Assembly (NCBI RefSeq): GCF_947494125.1
Contig: NZ_CANLTU010000001.1
Location: 62,001-126,000 of the forward strand
Source of the DNA: an uncultured Tenacibaculum sp.
Lineage (GTDB): Bacteria; Bacteroidota; Bacteroidia; Flavobacteriales; Flavobacteriaceae
DNA length: 64,000 nucleotides
Reading direction: 5' to 3'
Shown: positions 53,817-63,383 of the stretch, piece by piece
How the letters are laid out: each line of letters opens with the position of its first letter
Numbering within the stretch: the stretch's first letter is position 1
The notes under the pieces: model-generated
What the model saw: only the letters and a program-made list of their open reading frames with translations
What the model was told of the DNA's origin: nothing
Database searches by the model: none
Made by a program: the position numbers and the translations under genes

Positions 53817-56417
53817 ATGAAAAAGATTTATAAAATAGCATTAGGAATTATAATAGTATTCTTTATTATTCTTGTAAGTATTCCTTTATTATTTCAGGAC
53901 AAGATAATTGGTTTGGTAAAACAAACTGTTAATAATAATGTGAATGCTCAAGTTGATTTTAGTGATGCAAACTTGAGTTTAATTAGAAATTTTCCAAACA
54001 TATCAGTTCAGTTATCAAATACCACTGTTATTAATAATAAACCTTTTGAAGGTGATACCTTATTATATGCAAATGATATTCGTTTAAACTTAAGATTAAC
54101 TGAACTTTTTAAAAGCAGCACTGATCAACTAAACATAAAATCGTTTTCTATTGATAACGCAATGGTTAATGTTTTAATTGATAAAAATGGTAATGCTAAT
54201 TACGATATTTCAAAACCTACGGAAGTAAAACAAGAAACAGATGCTGAAACAGCTAGTTCTTCTGACTTTGGACTTTCAATAGATTCTTATAAAATATCTA
54301 ATTCTACTATTAAATATAAAGATGAAAAGGGAAAAATGCACCTTTCATTAAATGATTTTAATCATTCAGGAAGTGGTGATTTTTCTCAATCAAATTCAGA
54401 ATTAGATACTAAAACATCTACATTAGTTTCTTTTGGAATGGATGGCACGTCTTATGCAAAAAATCAAAAAATACAATTGGATGCCATTTTAGGAATGGAT
54501 TTAATCAATCAGAAATTTTCATTCTTAAAAAATGAGGCGAAACTTAATAATTTACCTTTAATTTTCGATGGTTATGTTAAAGTAAACAAGACAAATCAAG
54601 AGGTTGATATTAATTTTAAAACACCTTCATCTGACTTTAAAAATTTTTTAGGTTTAATCCCAGAAGTTTACACAAAAAACATTGCTAATGTTACAACTTC
54701 TGGTAACTTTAGTGTAAACGGTAAGGTTAATGGAATTATTGATGATAATACAATTCCTAAATTAGATATTACTCTTAAATCAGAAAATGCATCTTTTAAA
54801 TATCCTGATTTACCAAAAAGTGTAAGAAATATTAATATAGATGCTCAAATAAAAAATACAACAGGAAAGACGCAAAATACTTTTGTAAACATAGCAGGTT
54901 TGTCTTTTAAAATTGATGAAGATACTTTTTCTGGTAAAGGGAATGTTTATAACCTAACTACAAATCCATTAATAAATGCTACTTTAAATGGAACTTTAAA
55001 TTTAGCAAACATAAACAAAGCGTATCCTGTTGATTTAGAAAATGAATTAAGTGGAATTTTAAAAGCTAACTTACATACTAAATTTGATGTAAAAGCTATT
55101 GAAAAAAACAACTTAAATAGAATAAAAAACAATGGTCATATTGAAGTTAGCGATTTTGTTTTTTCTTCTAAAGACATTGTAAACTCAATTAATATAAAAA
55201 ACACCAAAATTGATTTCACTCCTACCACAGTTTCTTTAACAAAATTTGATGCAAACACTGGTAAAAGTGATATAAATGCTACTGGTAAAATTCAGAACTT
55301 ATTAGGTTTTTTACTTTCAGACAAAAAACTACAAGGCACATTTAAAGTAAATTCAAATTCTTTTTATGTAAGTGATTTTATGCAAGAAAACACTGGTTCT
55401 ACAGAAAAGAAAGAAGATACTACACAAGAAGAAAAACCAACAGAATCTTTAAAAATCCCTGCTTTTTTAGATTGTAGAATTTTAGCTGATGCAAAAACTG
55501 TTTATTACGATAATTTGAAATTGCAAAATGTAAAAGGAACTTTATTATTAAAAGACGAAAAAGCTACGTTACAAAATGTAAATGCTGGCATTTTCAATGG
55601 TAAAATTGCTTTGAATGGTGAAGTTAATACAAAACCAAAGCAACCTACTTTTGACGTAAAATTAGGAATTAAATCGTTTGACATTTCTCAATCATTTAAT
55701 AGTTTAGACTTACTACAATCGTTAAGTCCAATTGCTGGTGCAATGAATGGTAAATTAAATTCAGACATTAACTTATCTGGGAATTTAAACAAAGATTTCA
55801 CTCCAAATTTAACTTCTATTTCAGGTAAAGCTTTAGCTGAATTATTAACAACAAAGATTAATCCAGAAAAGACAAAAGCTTTAAGTTTATTAAATGATAA
55901 ATTATCTTTTATCGATTTAACCAAATTAGACTTAACTGATATAAAAACACATTTATCTTTTAAAAATGGACAAGTACAAGTATCTCCTTTTAAATTAAAA
56001 TATAAAGACATTGGTATTAATATTGGAGGAAGTCACGGTTTTGATCAGAACATGAATTATAATGTAACTTTTGATGTACCTGCTAAATATTTAGGAAGCG
56101 AAGTTCAAAGATTATTATCAAAACTTAGTGCAAAAGATCAAAATATTACAGTTCCTGTTACGGCAAATCTTACTGGAAACATGTCAAGTCCATCAATAAA
56201 AACAGATTTATCTTCTTCAGTTTCGAAACTAAGTCAAAAATTAGTTCAACAACAAAAAGACAATCTTATAAATAATACTTTAGGTAATTTATTAGGTAAC
56301 AAAAAGAAGGATTCTACGAACAAGTCAAGTAGTAAAACTGACAAGACTGTTAAGAAAGTAACCGATGTTTTAGGTGGATTATTTGGGAAGAAAAAAAAGA
56401 AAAAAGGGGGTAATTAA
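53817..56417 (+). CDS. AsmA family protein
   Basis: 866 residues. One N-terminal membrane helix (about 5-25) followed by a long beta-rich periplasmic region with AsmA/DUF748 features: VKQTVNNNVNAQVDFSDANLSLIRNFPNISVQLSN at the start, repeated beta segments, and an AsmA-C-like end. The last 60 residues are Lys/Ser/Asn-rich with a KKKKKKGGN tail. Members bridge the inner and outer membrane and move phospholipids (TamB/YhdP/AsmA in E. coli); a similar lipid-transport role is inferred. Confidence 0.88.
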   Translation: MKKIYKIALGIIIVFFIILVSIPLLFQDKIIGLVKQTVNNNVNAQVDFSDANLSLIRNFPNISVQLSNTTVINNKPFEGDTLLYANDIRLNLRLTELFKSSTDQLNIKSFSIDNAMVNVLIDKNGNANYDISKPTEVKQETDAETASSSDFGLSIDSYKISNSTIKYKDEKGKMHLSLNDFNHSGSGDFSQSNSELDTKTSTLVSFGMDGTSYAKNQKIQLDAILGMDLINQKFSFLKNEAKLNNLPLIFDGYVKVNKTNQEVDINFKTPSSDFKNFLGLIPEVYTKNIANVTTSGNFSVNGKVNGIIDDNTIPKLDITLKSENASFKYPDLPKSVRNINIDAQIKNTTGKTQNTFVNIAGLSFKIDEDTFSGKGNVYNLTTNPLINATLNGTLNLANINKAYPVDLENELSGILKANLHTKFDVKAIEKNNLNRIKNNGHIEVSDFVFSSKDIVNSINIKNTKIDFTPTTVSLTKFDANTGKSDINATGKIQNLLGFLLSDKKLQGTFKVNSNSFYVSDFMQENTGSTEKKEDTTQEEKPTESLKIPAFLDCRILADAKTVYYDNLKLQNVKGTLLLKDEKATLQNVNAGIFNGKIALNGEVNTKPKQPTFDVKLGIKSFDISQSFNSLDLLQSLSPIAGAMNGKLNSDINLSGNLNKDFTPNLTSISGKALAELLTTKINPEKTKALSLLNDKLSFIDLTKLDLTDIKTHLSFKNGQVQVSPFKLKYKDIGINIGGSHGFDQNMNYNVTFDVPAKYLGSEVQRLLSKLSAKDQNITVPVTANLTGNMSSPSIKTDLSSSVSKLSQKLVQQQKDNLINNTLGNLLGNKKKDSTNKSSSKTDKTVKKVTDVLGGLFGKKKKKKGGN

Positions 56418-56551
56418 AAACTCAGGCAACTCTTTATAAACTATTTGAGTCTATAACTTTAGTAATTCTTTGTCAATTATTTAACAGCTTATAAACATAA
56501 ATCGAAATTTGCATCCTATATGTTTGTTTTAAATTTCAATAAAACCCAACT

Positions 56552-59017
56552 ATGAAAAAAACAATTACGCTACTGTTTTTAATACTTACTACTGTATCTT
56601 TTTCTCAAATTAGAGGAAAAGTAACCAGTACTAATAACACTCCTTTATCCTTTGTTAGTGTTTATTTAGAAAACTCTATTACTGGAACAACTACTAACGA
56701 TAATGGTGATTATGAATTAACAATAAGAAAAAAAGGAGAATACACTATAGTTTATCAAATCTTAGGGTATAAAACAATAAAAAAGAAAGTTACTATAACA
56801 ACTTTTCCATTTACTTTAAGCGTTCAACTTTCTGAAGAAGAGGTTGCTTTAGATGAAGTTTTAGTTTCTTCTAAAGAAAACCCTGCTAATAAAATTATTA
56901 GAAATGCTATTGCTAGCAAAGGAAAGAATACCGATAAGTTTGGACAATACAAAGCTGATTTTTATTCTCGTGGTTTATTCAAAGTAAAAAATCTACCAAA
57001 GAAATTCTTAGGTCAAGAAATTGGCGACATGGGAGGAGGGTTAGACTCTACAAGAAGTGGAATTGTATATTTATCTGAAACTATTTCTAAGATTTCTTTT
57101 CAAAAAAAACCAAAAAACTTTAAAGAACATATTATTGCTTCAAAAGTATCGGGTAGTGATAACGGCATTAGCTTTAACCAAGCTGAAGAGGTTAATTTTA
57201 ATTTTTACGAAAACTCTTTTAATTTAGCAGAAGCTCAAATGGTTTCTCCTATTGCAAATGGCGCTTTTGGTTACTATAACTATAAATTAGCTGGAACTTT
57301 TTATGATAAGAACGGTAAATTAATTAGTAAAATCCAATTACTTCCTAAAAGAAAAAACGACCGTGTTTTTAGTGGTTATATTTATATTGTTGAAGATGAC
57401 TGGGCTATTTATGGTGCCGATGTAGTTGTTACTGGAGCACAAGTTAGCATACCTATGATAGATTCTTTAAAAATTAAACAAAACTATAATTATTCTACTA
57501 AGAATGAAGCTTGGGTCCCTGTTACACAAACTATAGATTTTAAAGCTGGTATGTTTGGTTTAAATTTTAACGGACGCTTCTCTGCTGCTTATTCTAACTA
57601 TAACTTTGAACCTAATTTTACTAATAAATATTTTGGAAGTGAAATTTTGTCTTTTGCAGAAAACGCTACAGAAAAAGATACTCTTTATTGGAATAAAATT
57701 CGTCCAGTAACTTTAACCAATGAAGAAGTTTCTGATTATAAATTAAAAGATAGTATTAAAACCAAACGTAAGTCAAAAAAATATTTAGACTCAGTAGATA
57801 CCAAGCAAAACAAGTTTAAAATCTTAGATATTCTTTCTGGTTATTCTTATAACAACACCTATAAAAAATGGGGTGTAAGTTTTTCTTCTCCTATTGAAGA
57901 TATAAGTTTTAACACAGTTCAAGGATGGAACACCTCTGTTGGTATTAACTATTATAAAACCTTAAATAAAAAAGGGAAGCACTATGGCTTTGGCACTAAC
58001 TTTAATTATGGTATTTCTGATAAAAAAATAAGACCTACTGGTTATTTTTATTATAAATGGAACAATACAACCAGACCTATTTTAAATATTTCAGGTGGTA
58101 ATACAACTGTTCAATTTAATGCTAAGAAACCTATATCTAAATTTTGGAACACTATTAGTTCTGTATTGTTTGAAAGAAACTACATGAAAATTTATGAAAA
58201 AGACTTTGCTAAAGTTTCTTATTCACAAGAAGTAATTAATGGTTTACATATGTCTTCTTCATTAGAATATGCTAATAGAAAACCATTATTTAATACTACT
58301 GATTATGTAATGTTTCCTAAAAGCAATGTAGATTATACATCTAACAACCCACAAGATCCAACAAATTTCACTTCTTCATTTACTCCACATAAAATGTGGT
58401 CGTTTACACTTGGAGCAAACATTCAGTTTGGTCAAAAATTTTTATCATATCCTAACGGAAAATACAATGTAAGTAGCGGAAAATATCCTTCTTTATTTAT
58501 TGGGTATAAAAAGAATTTTGGATCTGAAAATTCTGAATGGAATTCAGATGTTATTTATTCGCAATTAAACCAACGAATATCTTTAGGCAACTGGGGAGAA
58601 TTTAAATACAAAGCCAAAGGAGGCGTCTTTTTAGAGAAGAAAGATATTCCTTTTATAGATTATGCTCATTTTAACGGAAATCGTCTGTTAATAGCTCCTA
58701 AAGACAATTATTTAGATAATTTTTATATGCTACCATATTACCAATTAAGTACAAATGATAAATATGGTGAATTACATGGAGAATATAATTTTAAAGGCGC
58801 TTTATTAAGTAAAGTTCCACTTCTAAATAAGCTTAATTTTCATTTAGTAACTGGTGCAAAAGGATTATTCACTGGAGGCAACAAACCGTACTCTGAATAT
58901 TCAATTGGCTTAGATAATATTGGATTTGGTAAGTGGCGTTTTTTACGCGTAGATTTTGCTCGATCTAACTTTAATGGACGTCATGAAAATAGAGTAGTAT
59001 TCGGAATTAAATTGTAA
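56552..59017 (+). CDS. Carboxypeptidase-regulatory/DUF5686 outer-membrane protein
   Basis: 821 residues with signal peptide (ends TVSFSQ). Residues about 20-100 are the CarboxypepD_reg-like domain (IRGKVTSTNNTPLSFVSVYLEN ... LSEEEVALDEVLVSS). The rest fits DUF5686: KIIRNAIASKGKNTDKFGQYKADFYSRG, then a barrel-like region ending in HENRVVFGIKL. Known relatives in Bacteroidota are outer-membrane proteins of unassigned role. moaD-like gene begins 9 bp after its stop, on the same strand. Confidence 0.85.
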   Translation: MKKTITLLFLILTTVSFSQIRGKVTSTNNTPLSFVSVYLENSITGTTTNDNGDYELTIRKKGEYTIVYQILGYKTIKKKVTITTFPFTLSVQLSEEEVALDEVLVSSKENPANKIIRNAIASKGKNTDKFGQYKADFYSRGLFKVKNLPKKFLGQEIGDMGGGLDSTRSGIVYLSETISKISFQKKPKNFKEHIIASKVSGSDNGISFNQAEEVNFNFYENSFNLAEAQMVSPIANGAFGYYNYKLAGTFYDKNGKLISKIQLLPKRKNDRVFSGYIYIVEDDWAIYGADVVVTGAQVSIPMIDSLKIKQNYNYSTKNEAWVPVTQTIDFKAGMFGLNFNGRFSAAYSNYNFEPNFTNKYFGSEILSFAENATEKDTLYWNKIRPVTLTNEEVSDYKLKDSIKTKRKSKKYLDSVDTKQNKFKILDILSGYSYNNTYKKWGVSFSSPIEDISFNTVQGWNTSVGINYYKTLNKKGKHYGFGTNFNYGISDKKIRPTGYFYYKWNNTTRPILNISGGNTTVQFNAKKPISKFWNTISSVLFERNYMKIYEKDFAKVSYSQEVINGLHMSSSLEYANRKPLFNTTDYVMFPKSNVDYTSNNPQDPTNFTSSFTPHKMWSFTLGANIQFGQKFLSYPNGKYNVSSGKYPSLFIGYKKNFGSENSEWNSDVIYSQLNQRISLGNWGEFKYKAKGGVFLEKKDIPFIDYAHFNGNRLLIAPKDNYLDNFYMLPYYQLSTNDKYGELHGEYNFKGALLSKVPLLNKLNFHLVTGAKGLFTGGNKPYSEYSIGLDNIGFGKWRFLRVDFARSNFNGRHENRVVFGIKL

Positions 59018-59026
59018 TTTCGTAAT

Positions 59027-59269
59027 ATGAATATTAATGTATTACTTTTTGGTATTGCAACTGATTTAACAGGAAGTTCTTCTTTACAGATAGAACTTCC
59101 TGTTAACTGTTCAGTAGCTAATTTTAAAGAACTTCTTATAACAAAGAATGAGTCATTAAAAGAAATGAGCACATATGCTGTAGCTATTAATGAAAGCTAT
59201 GCTTCTGATGAAACTATTATAAAAGATAATGATGTAATTGCGATTATACCTCCTGTTAGTGGGGGGTAA
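59027..59269 (+). CDS. moaD: MoaD/ThiS-family sulfur carrier protein
   Basis: 80 residues, ubiquitin-like beta-grasp. Ends with PPVSGG, the C-terminal Gly-Gly that is adenylated and thiocarboxylated. Molybdopterin synthase small subunit is the closest match (NVLLFGIATDLTG start, DVIAIIPPVSGG end), since ThiS ends with a different context. No other moa gene is in view. Confidence 0.8.
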   Translation: MNINVLLFGIATDLTGSSSLQIELPVNCSVANFKELLITKNESLKEMSTYAVAINESYASDETIIKDNDVIAIIPPVSGG

Positions 59270-59302
59270 TATTAATACATAAATTATATTCTTGTAAACT
59301 TA

Positions 59303-59578
59303 CTATTCGCTTTTAAGATACTTCCCTACAAAGAAAGTTCCGAAAGGTAAAATTGATAATAAACATACAATTCCGAAAGTTTTTCCTTTCCAATTCAACT
59401 CATACTTTAACATAATTGCCATAATAATGTATACTACAAATAGTAAACCATGTGGCATTCCCAGCATTTTAACATACTCAGGATTATCTTGTAAATACTT
59501 AATTGGTGTGGCTATAAAAAGTAATAAAATGTATGATATCCCTTCTAATAAACTTACAATTTTGAATAAATTAATCAT
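59303..59578 (-). CDS. DUF3817 membrane protein
   Basis: 91 residues, three membrane helices. DUF3817 pattern: FKIVSLLEGISYILLLFIATPIKYL, then MLGMPHGLLFVVYIIMA, then LLSILPFGTFFVGKYL. Function unknown. It starts 10 bp after the TonB receptor stop on the same strand, so it probably belongs to the recO-receptor transcript. Confidence 0.85.
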   Translation of the reverse strand: MINLFKIVSLLEGISYILLLFIATPIKYLQDNPEYVKMLGMPHGLLFVVYIIMAIMLKYELNWKGKTFGIVCLLSILPFGTFFVGKYLKSE

Positions 59579-59588
59579 GTTTCTTCTT

Positions 59589-62054
59589 TTAAAAACTTGT
59601 TGTTAATGATACTGAAAAATTACGTCCTGGTGCAGAAACACCAGAAGCAAATTCTTTATAATGAATATCAAATAAATTAGTAATTTGTGTTTGAATTGAA
59701 ATATTCGAATTCAATTGATATTTTCCAAAAACGCCTACAGTCATCCAAGCTGGAGTCCCATAATATTTATCGACAGCTAAAGTAGCATTTTCATCTACAA
59801 TTGGAGTTTGTGTATGATTATCTATGCCTTCTTCAATATTATAATCATCAATACTTTTTTTAGCATTAAAAACAAGATTTGCTCCGCCTTCAAAATTAAA
59901 GTTTGAATAATTTATTTCAAACCTACCAAATAATGGTGGAATTGAAGATAATGGCAAGTTAGTATCATATGCTCTTCCTTTAGTATAGGTTAAAGAACCA
60001 GAAGTATTCCAGTTTTTAAACAATTTTCCTTGATAACTTAAAGTTGCTCCAGTAACATAAGCTTGTCCTTTATTTACATTTGCTACAATATTACCATCTT
60101 CTCCATCATAGCTTATTGTTTTATCTCCAGGGATTAATTCAAAAGCTTCTCTATAAATATAGTTATTTAGTAATGTATAATAAATGTTAGCACCTATTCT
60201 AAACTTTTTATTATTAAAATATTTTTGCGCTCCAATTTCAGCATTATAAGCATGTTCTGGTCTTAAATTGACATTAGGCACAGTAACATTTCCATTCTTT
60301 TCACCTACTTTACCTACATCATCAATATTTGGAGATCTAAAACCTGATGATAGCACCGTATTTAACTGCCATGTTTTTGTTGGTTTATATACATAACCTA
60401 TAGTTGCAGTTAAAGCTGTATTATTTAAACCAATATCATTATTTGGCAATACTATAAATTCCTCACTATTCCACTTAGCTTGTAATTTCGTATTGGTTAA
60501 TCTAATTCCAGTATTTAGTGTAGAGTTACTTGTTATGTCCTGTCTATAATCAACATATACTGCCGAACTAAAATAACTACTTCCTCCATCTGGGTATCTA
60601 GATTGCACAGGGAAAGTTCCATTAAACCCAATAACTTTATTATTATTTACCCTTAACGTTTTTCCAAATGAATTAGATTGAACATCGTTATAAGCAACTT
60701 CAAATCCATAGCCTAAATTTCTTTTTTTAGCTAGAGAAATAGAAAAGTCTCCATTTAAACTAAATACATCTACATCTTCTTCTCTATAGGTTCTATCTAA
60801 ACTTCCAAATTTTCGTTGGATACGGCTTTCTTTTATATTTTGATATGCTAAGGTTACAACTCCATTATTTAACCATTTTTTCTTCGGATTAATTTCTAAT
60901 TGTGAAGACGCTAAAAATCTAGTTTGTGGACCATAATACCATTCTGAAAATTTAAGATTTCCATTTTTTAATTCGGTTAATTTATCAAAACGAGGAACAT
61001 CTGAAGACGTTGAATATTGAATATTAAATTTTAAATCAGTATTTCTAGATAATGGAACATAAAACTTCTGCAACACATCTGTTTGACTAAAGCCTGTGTT
61101 TCTTTGAAGATTTGGGTCGTTATTTACTGTTGGATTCTCATTATAGTTTCCATTCATATTGTCTGAATAAAAAAACACTTTACCCCAGTCATCAAATCCA
61201 TGTGAACGATTTTTCCCCATTTTTAAATCACCAAATGTACTATGTGTTATACTTGTTAAAGAAGCCCATTTTTTAAACTGCAACTCAACAGATAGTGCAT
61301 TAGTAACTTCGTTATTTACCGAACTGTATCTTAAAAAAGCATCGCCTTTAATTTCATTTTTATCAGAAATTTTTGGCGTTTTTGTATAATAATGAATTAC
61401 ACCTCCTAAAGCGTCGGATCCATAAATTACAGATGATGGACCAAATACTACCTCAGTTTTCTCCAATAAATTAGGACTTACCGTAATTGAATTTTGCAAA
61501 TGTCCTTTACGATAAATGGCATTGTTCATTCTAACTCCATCTACTACCAATAAAACACGGTTACTTTCCATACCTCTTAATACCGGACTTCCTCCTCCAA
61601 ACTGTGACTTTTGAACTTTAATTCCTGGTACACTTGCTAATAAATCTGCTGAAGTTTGTGGTGATACTTTTTTAATTTCTCTTGAAGAAATTACAGCAAT
61701 TTGTTCTGCTATTCTATTGGCTTTTTCTTTGCTTTTAAAAACAGAAACTACCACTTCATCTAATTGTTCAGACTGTTTTGATAAAAACACCTGATAATCA
61801 TTCTTTTCTAAATTTGATTTTTTTGCTTGAAATTCTGCATAAACGACATGCGACAAAATAAGCACTTCATTATTTTCAAACTCTGTAATATTTACTTTTC
61901 CATCAATATTACTAATTGCCGATTTTGTTTTATTTTCATTAAATACTGCTACCCCTTCAATTGGCTTACCTGTTCCGGCATCAATTACAGTAAGGTTTTG
62001 AGAAAAAACTGATCCAATTATCAGTAAAAAAAATACAGTTATAATTTGCTTCAT
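59589..62054 (-). CDS. TonB-dependent outer-membrane receptor (heme-type features)
   Basis: 821 residues: signal peptide (ends SVFSQ), carboxypeptidase-regulatory-like start, plug with LLEKTEVVFGPSSVIYGSDALGGVIHYYT, and a barrel ending in SVSLTTSF. The segments SSGFRSPNIDDVGKVGE and VPNVNLRPEHAYNAEIG resemble the FRAP and NPxL boxes of hemoglobin/heme receptors, so heme is the best guess (inference). Its start lies 3 bp after the recO stop. Confidence 0.88.
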   Translation of the reverse strand: MKQIITVFFLLIIGSVFSQNLTVIDAGTGKPIEGVAVFNENKTKSAISNIDGKVNITEFENNEVLILSHVVYAEFQAKKSNLEKNDYQVFLSKQSEQLDEVVVSVFKSKEKANRIAEQIAVISSREIKKVSPQTSADLLASVPGIKVQKSQFGGGSPVLRGMESNRVLLVVDGVRMNNAIYRKGHLQNSITVSPNLLEKTEVVFGPSSVIYGSDALGGVIHYYTKTPKISDKNEIKGDAFLRYSSVNNEVTNALSVELQFKKWASLTSITHSTFGDLKMGKNRSHGFDDWGKVFFYSDNMNGNYNENPTVNNDPNLQRNTGFSQTDVLQKFYVPLSRNTDLKFNIQYSTSSDVPRFDKLTELKNGNLKFSEWYYGPQTRFLASSQLEINPKKKWLNNGVVTLAYQNIKESRIQRKFGSLDRTYREEDVDVFSLNGDFSISLAKKRNLGYGFEVAYNDVQSNSFGKTLRVNNNKVIGFNGTFPVQSRYPDGGSSYFSSAVYVDYRQDITSNSTLNTGIRLTNTKLQAKWNSEEFIVLPNNDIGLNNTALTATIGYVYKPTKTWQLNTVLSSGFRSPNIDDVGKVGEKNGNVTVPNVNLRPEHAYNAEIGAQKYFNNKKFRIGANIYYTLLNNYIYREAFELIPGDKTISYDGEDGNIVANVNKGQAYVTGATLSYQGKLFKNWNTSGSLTYTKGRAYDTNLPLSSIPPLFGRFEINYSNFNFEGGANLVFNAKKSIDDYNIEEGIDNHTQTPIVDENATLAVDKYYGTPAWMTVGVFGKYQLNSNISIQTQITNLFDIHYKEFASGVSAPGRNFSVSLTTSF

Positions 62055-62057
62055 ATA

Positions 62058-62774
62058 TCAACTAAACACCGTTTCTAAAACGTCTAAAGATTTAGGTTTT
62101 TTAAACCCCTCCAAATGTAATTCAAAATATTGAATTATCATTCTCAGTATCACCTGTCTTTCGTTTTTATTGTACGAAATTGAATCTATTGCATCAAAAT
62201 TTATGCCTAACAGTCTTTTAAAAAGAATTAATTCTTTTCCTGAGATTATTAACTTTTCATAAGTTGAATCTGTAAAACTCCCTTCTAATAAGCTAAATCC
62301 TAATTTATTAGACTCAGTTAAGTCTGGGTAAAAACCTAAATACCTCGATAAATTCAGCACAAAAAGCAAGTGAAAATTAGCTATATTATCATGAGTATCT
62401 AACCAAATAAGCCCCGTTTCTATATATTTATAGAGTATTTCATTTTTTTCTTCTTCTTGAATAATATTAGACAGCACTTCTGATAAAAACATTACTATAG
62501 TTTGTTTAACTACTGATTTGTAGATATTCTCATACGAATGAATTACATGAGCTTCTTTTATAGAGTTTAAAGAATTCTTATTATTATGATTTGCTGTAAG
62601 TTCTAATTGCGTTAAGGGCTGAAAATAAGCTGGCTTTAATTTTCCTCGTTTAGAACTTAAAATTCCACGAATCATATAAGACCGTACTCCTTCTTCTAAA
62701 GTAAAACATTTTATAATTAAACTTGTATCACCATATTTAAGAGTACTTAAAACAATGGCTTTTGTAGTAATCAT
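62058..62774 (-). CDS. recO: DNA repair protein RecO
   Basis: 238 residues from the ATG at 62774 (MITTKAIVLSTLKYGDTSLIIKCFT); an ATG two codons upstream is possible. N-terminal OB fold, then a helical domain. Bacteroidota RecO lacks the zinc Cys cluster of some homologues, as here. Loads RecA on SSB-coated DNA with RecR. TATCTTTG box at 62820. Confidence 0.92.
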   Translation of the reverse strand: MITTKAIVLSTLKYGDTSLIIKCFTLEEGVRSYMIRGILSSKRGKLKPAYFQPLTQLELTANHNNKNSLNSIKEAHVIHSYENIYKSVVKQTIVMFLSEVLSNIIQEEEKNEILYKYIETGLIWLDTHDNIANFHLLFVLNLSRYLGFYPDLTESNKLGFSLLEGSFTDSTYEKLIISGKELILFKRLLGINFDAIDSISYNKNERQVILRMIIQYFELHLEGFKKPKSLDVLETVFS

Positions 62775-62819
62775 TGCCATTAATTAACAATTTTAATAAT
62801 TGATTTTTAAAACCTTTAT

Positions 62820-62827
62820 CAAAGATA
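62820..62827 (-). promoter_or_regulatory. -7 promoter box of recO
   Basis: TATCTTTG on the minus strand, 46 bases before the recO ATG; a TTG lies about 14-15 bases further upstream, a little short of ideal. Confidence 0.45.
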
Positions 62828-62880
62828 TTTAATATTAATAACAAAAATGATACTTTCGTACAAATTTGATTCAACTTCTT

Positions 62881-63351
62881 ATGACTTTTGAAATAGAAAG
62901 AAAATTCCTAGTAACTTCCGACAATTACAAACAACAAGCTTATAAAAAGAGCTATATAAAACAGGGCTTTTTAAATTCAAAAAAAGAACGTGTTGTAAGA
63001 GTTCGAATTAAAAACGACACAGGGTTTTTAACTATAAAAGGAGCTTCTAATAAAAGTGGCACCACTCGATTTGAATGGGAGAAAGAAATTACTAAAATTG
63101 AAGCTGAAAATTTATTAGAACTATGTGAGGAAGGTATTATTGAAAAATATCGATATTTAGTAAAAGTAAACGAACATGTGTTTGAAGTTGATGAATTTTT
63201 AGGAGATAATAAAGGGCTACTAATTGCTGAAGTGGAACTTAAAAATGAAAACGAAAGTTTTACTAAACCCGAATGGCTAGGAAATGAAGTTACAGGGATT
63301 GTAAAATACTACAATTCTAACCTTAGTAAAAAGCCTTTTTGTAAGTGGTAA
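62881..63351 (+). CDS. CYTH domain protein
   Basis: 156 residues from the ATG at 62881 (MTFEIERKFLVTSDNYK); a TTG at 62866 would add five residues. CYTH triphosphate-tunnel fold with the ExExK motif at EIERK, VRVRIKN, GFLTIKGASN, FEWEKEI, YLVKVNEHVFEVDEFLG, and LIAEVELKNE. Substrates in the family include inorganic triphosphate and thiamine triphosphate. Convergent with the hemolysin III gene. Confidence 0.88.
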   Translation: MTFEIERKFLVTSDNYKQQAYKKSYIKQGFLNSKKERVVRVRIKNDTGFLTIKGASNKSGTTRFEWEKEITKIEAENLLELCEEGIIEKYRYLVKVNEHVFEVDEFLGDNKGLLIAEVELKNENESFTKPEWLGNEVTGIVKYYNSNLSKKPFCKW

Positions 63352-63383
63352 TAAGTACGTGATTTTAACCTTTAAACTATATT

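Noticed and set aside
55688..56011. Minus-strand frame opposite the AsmA-like gene
   Set aside because: No motif; antisense to beta-rich coding sequence.
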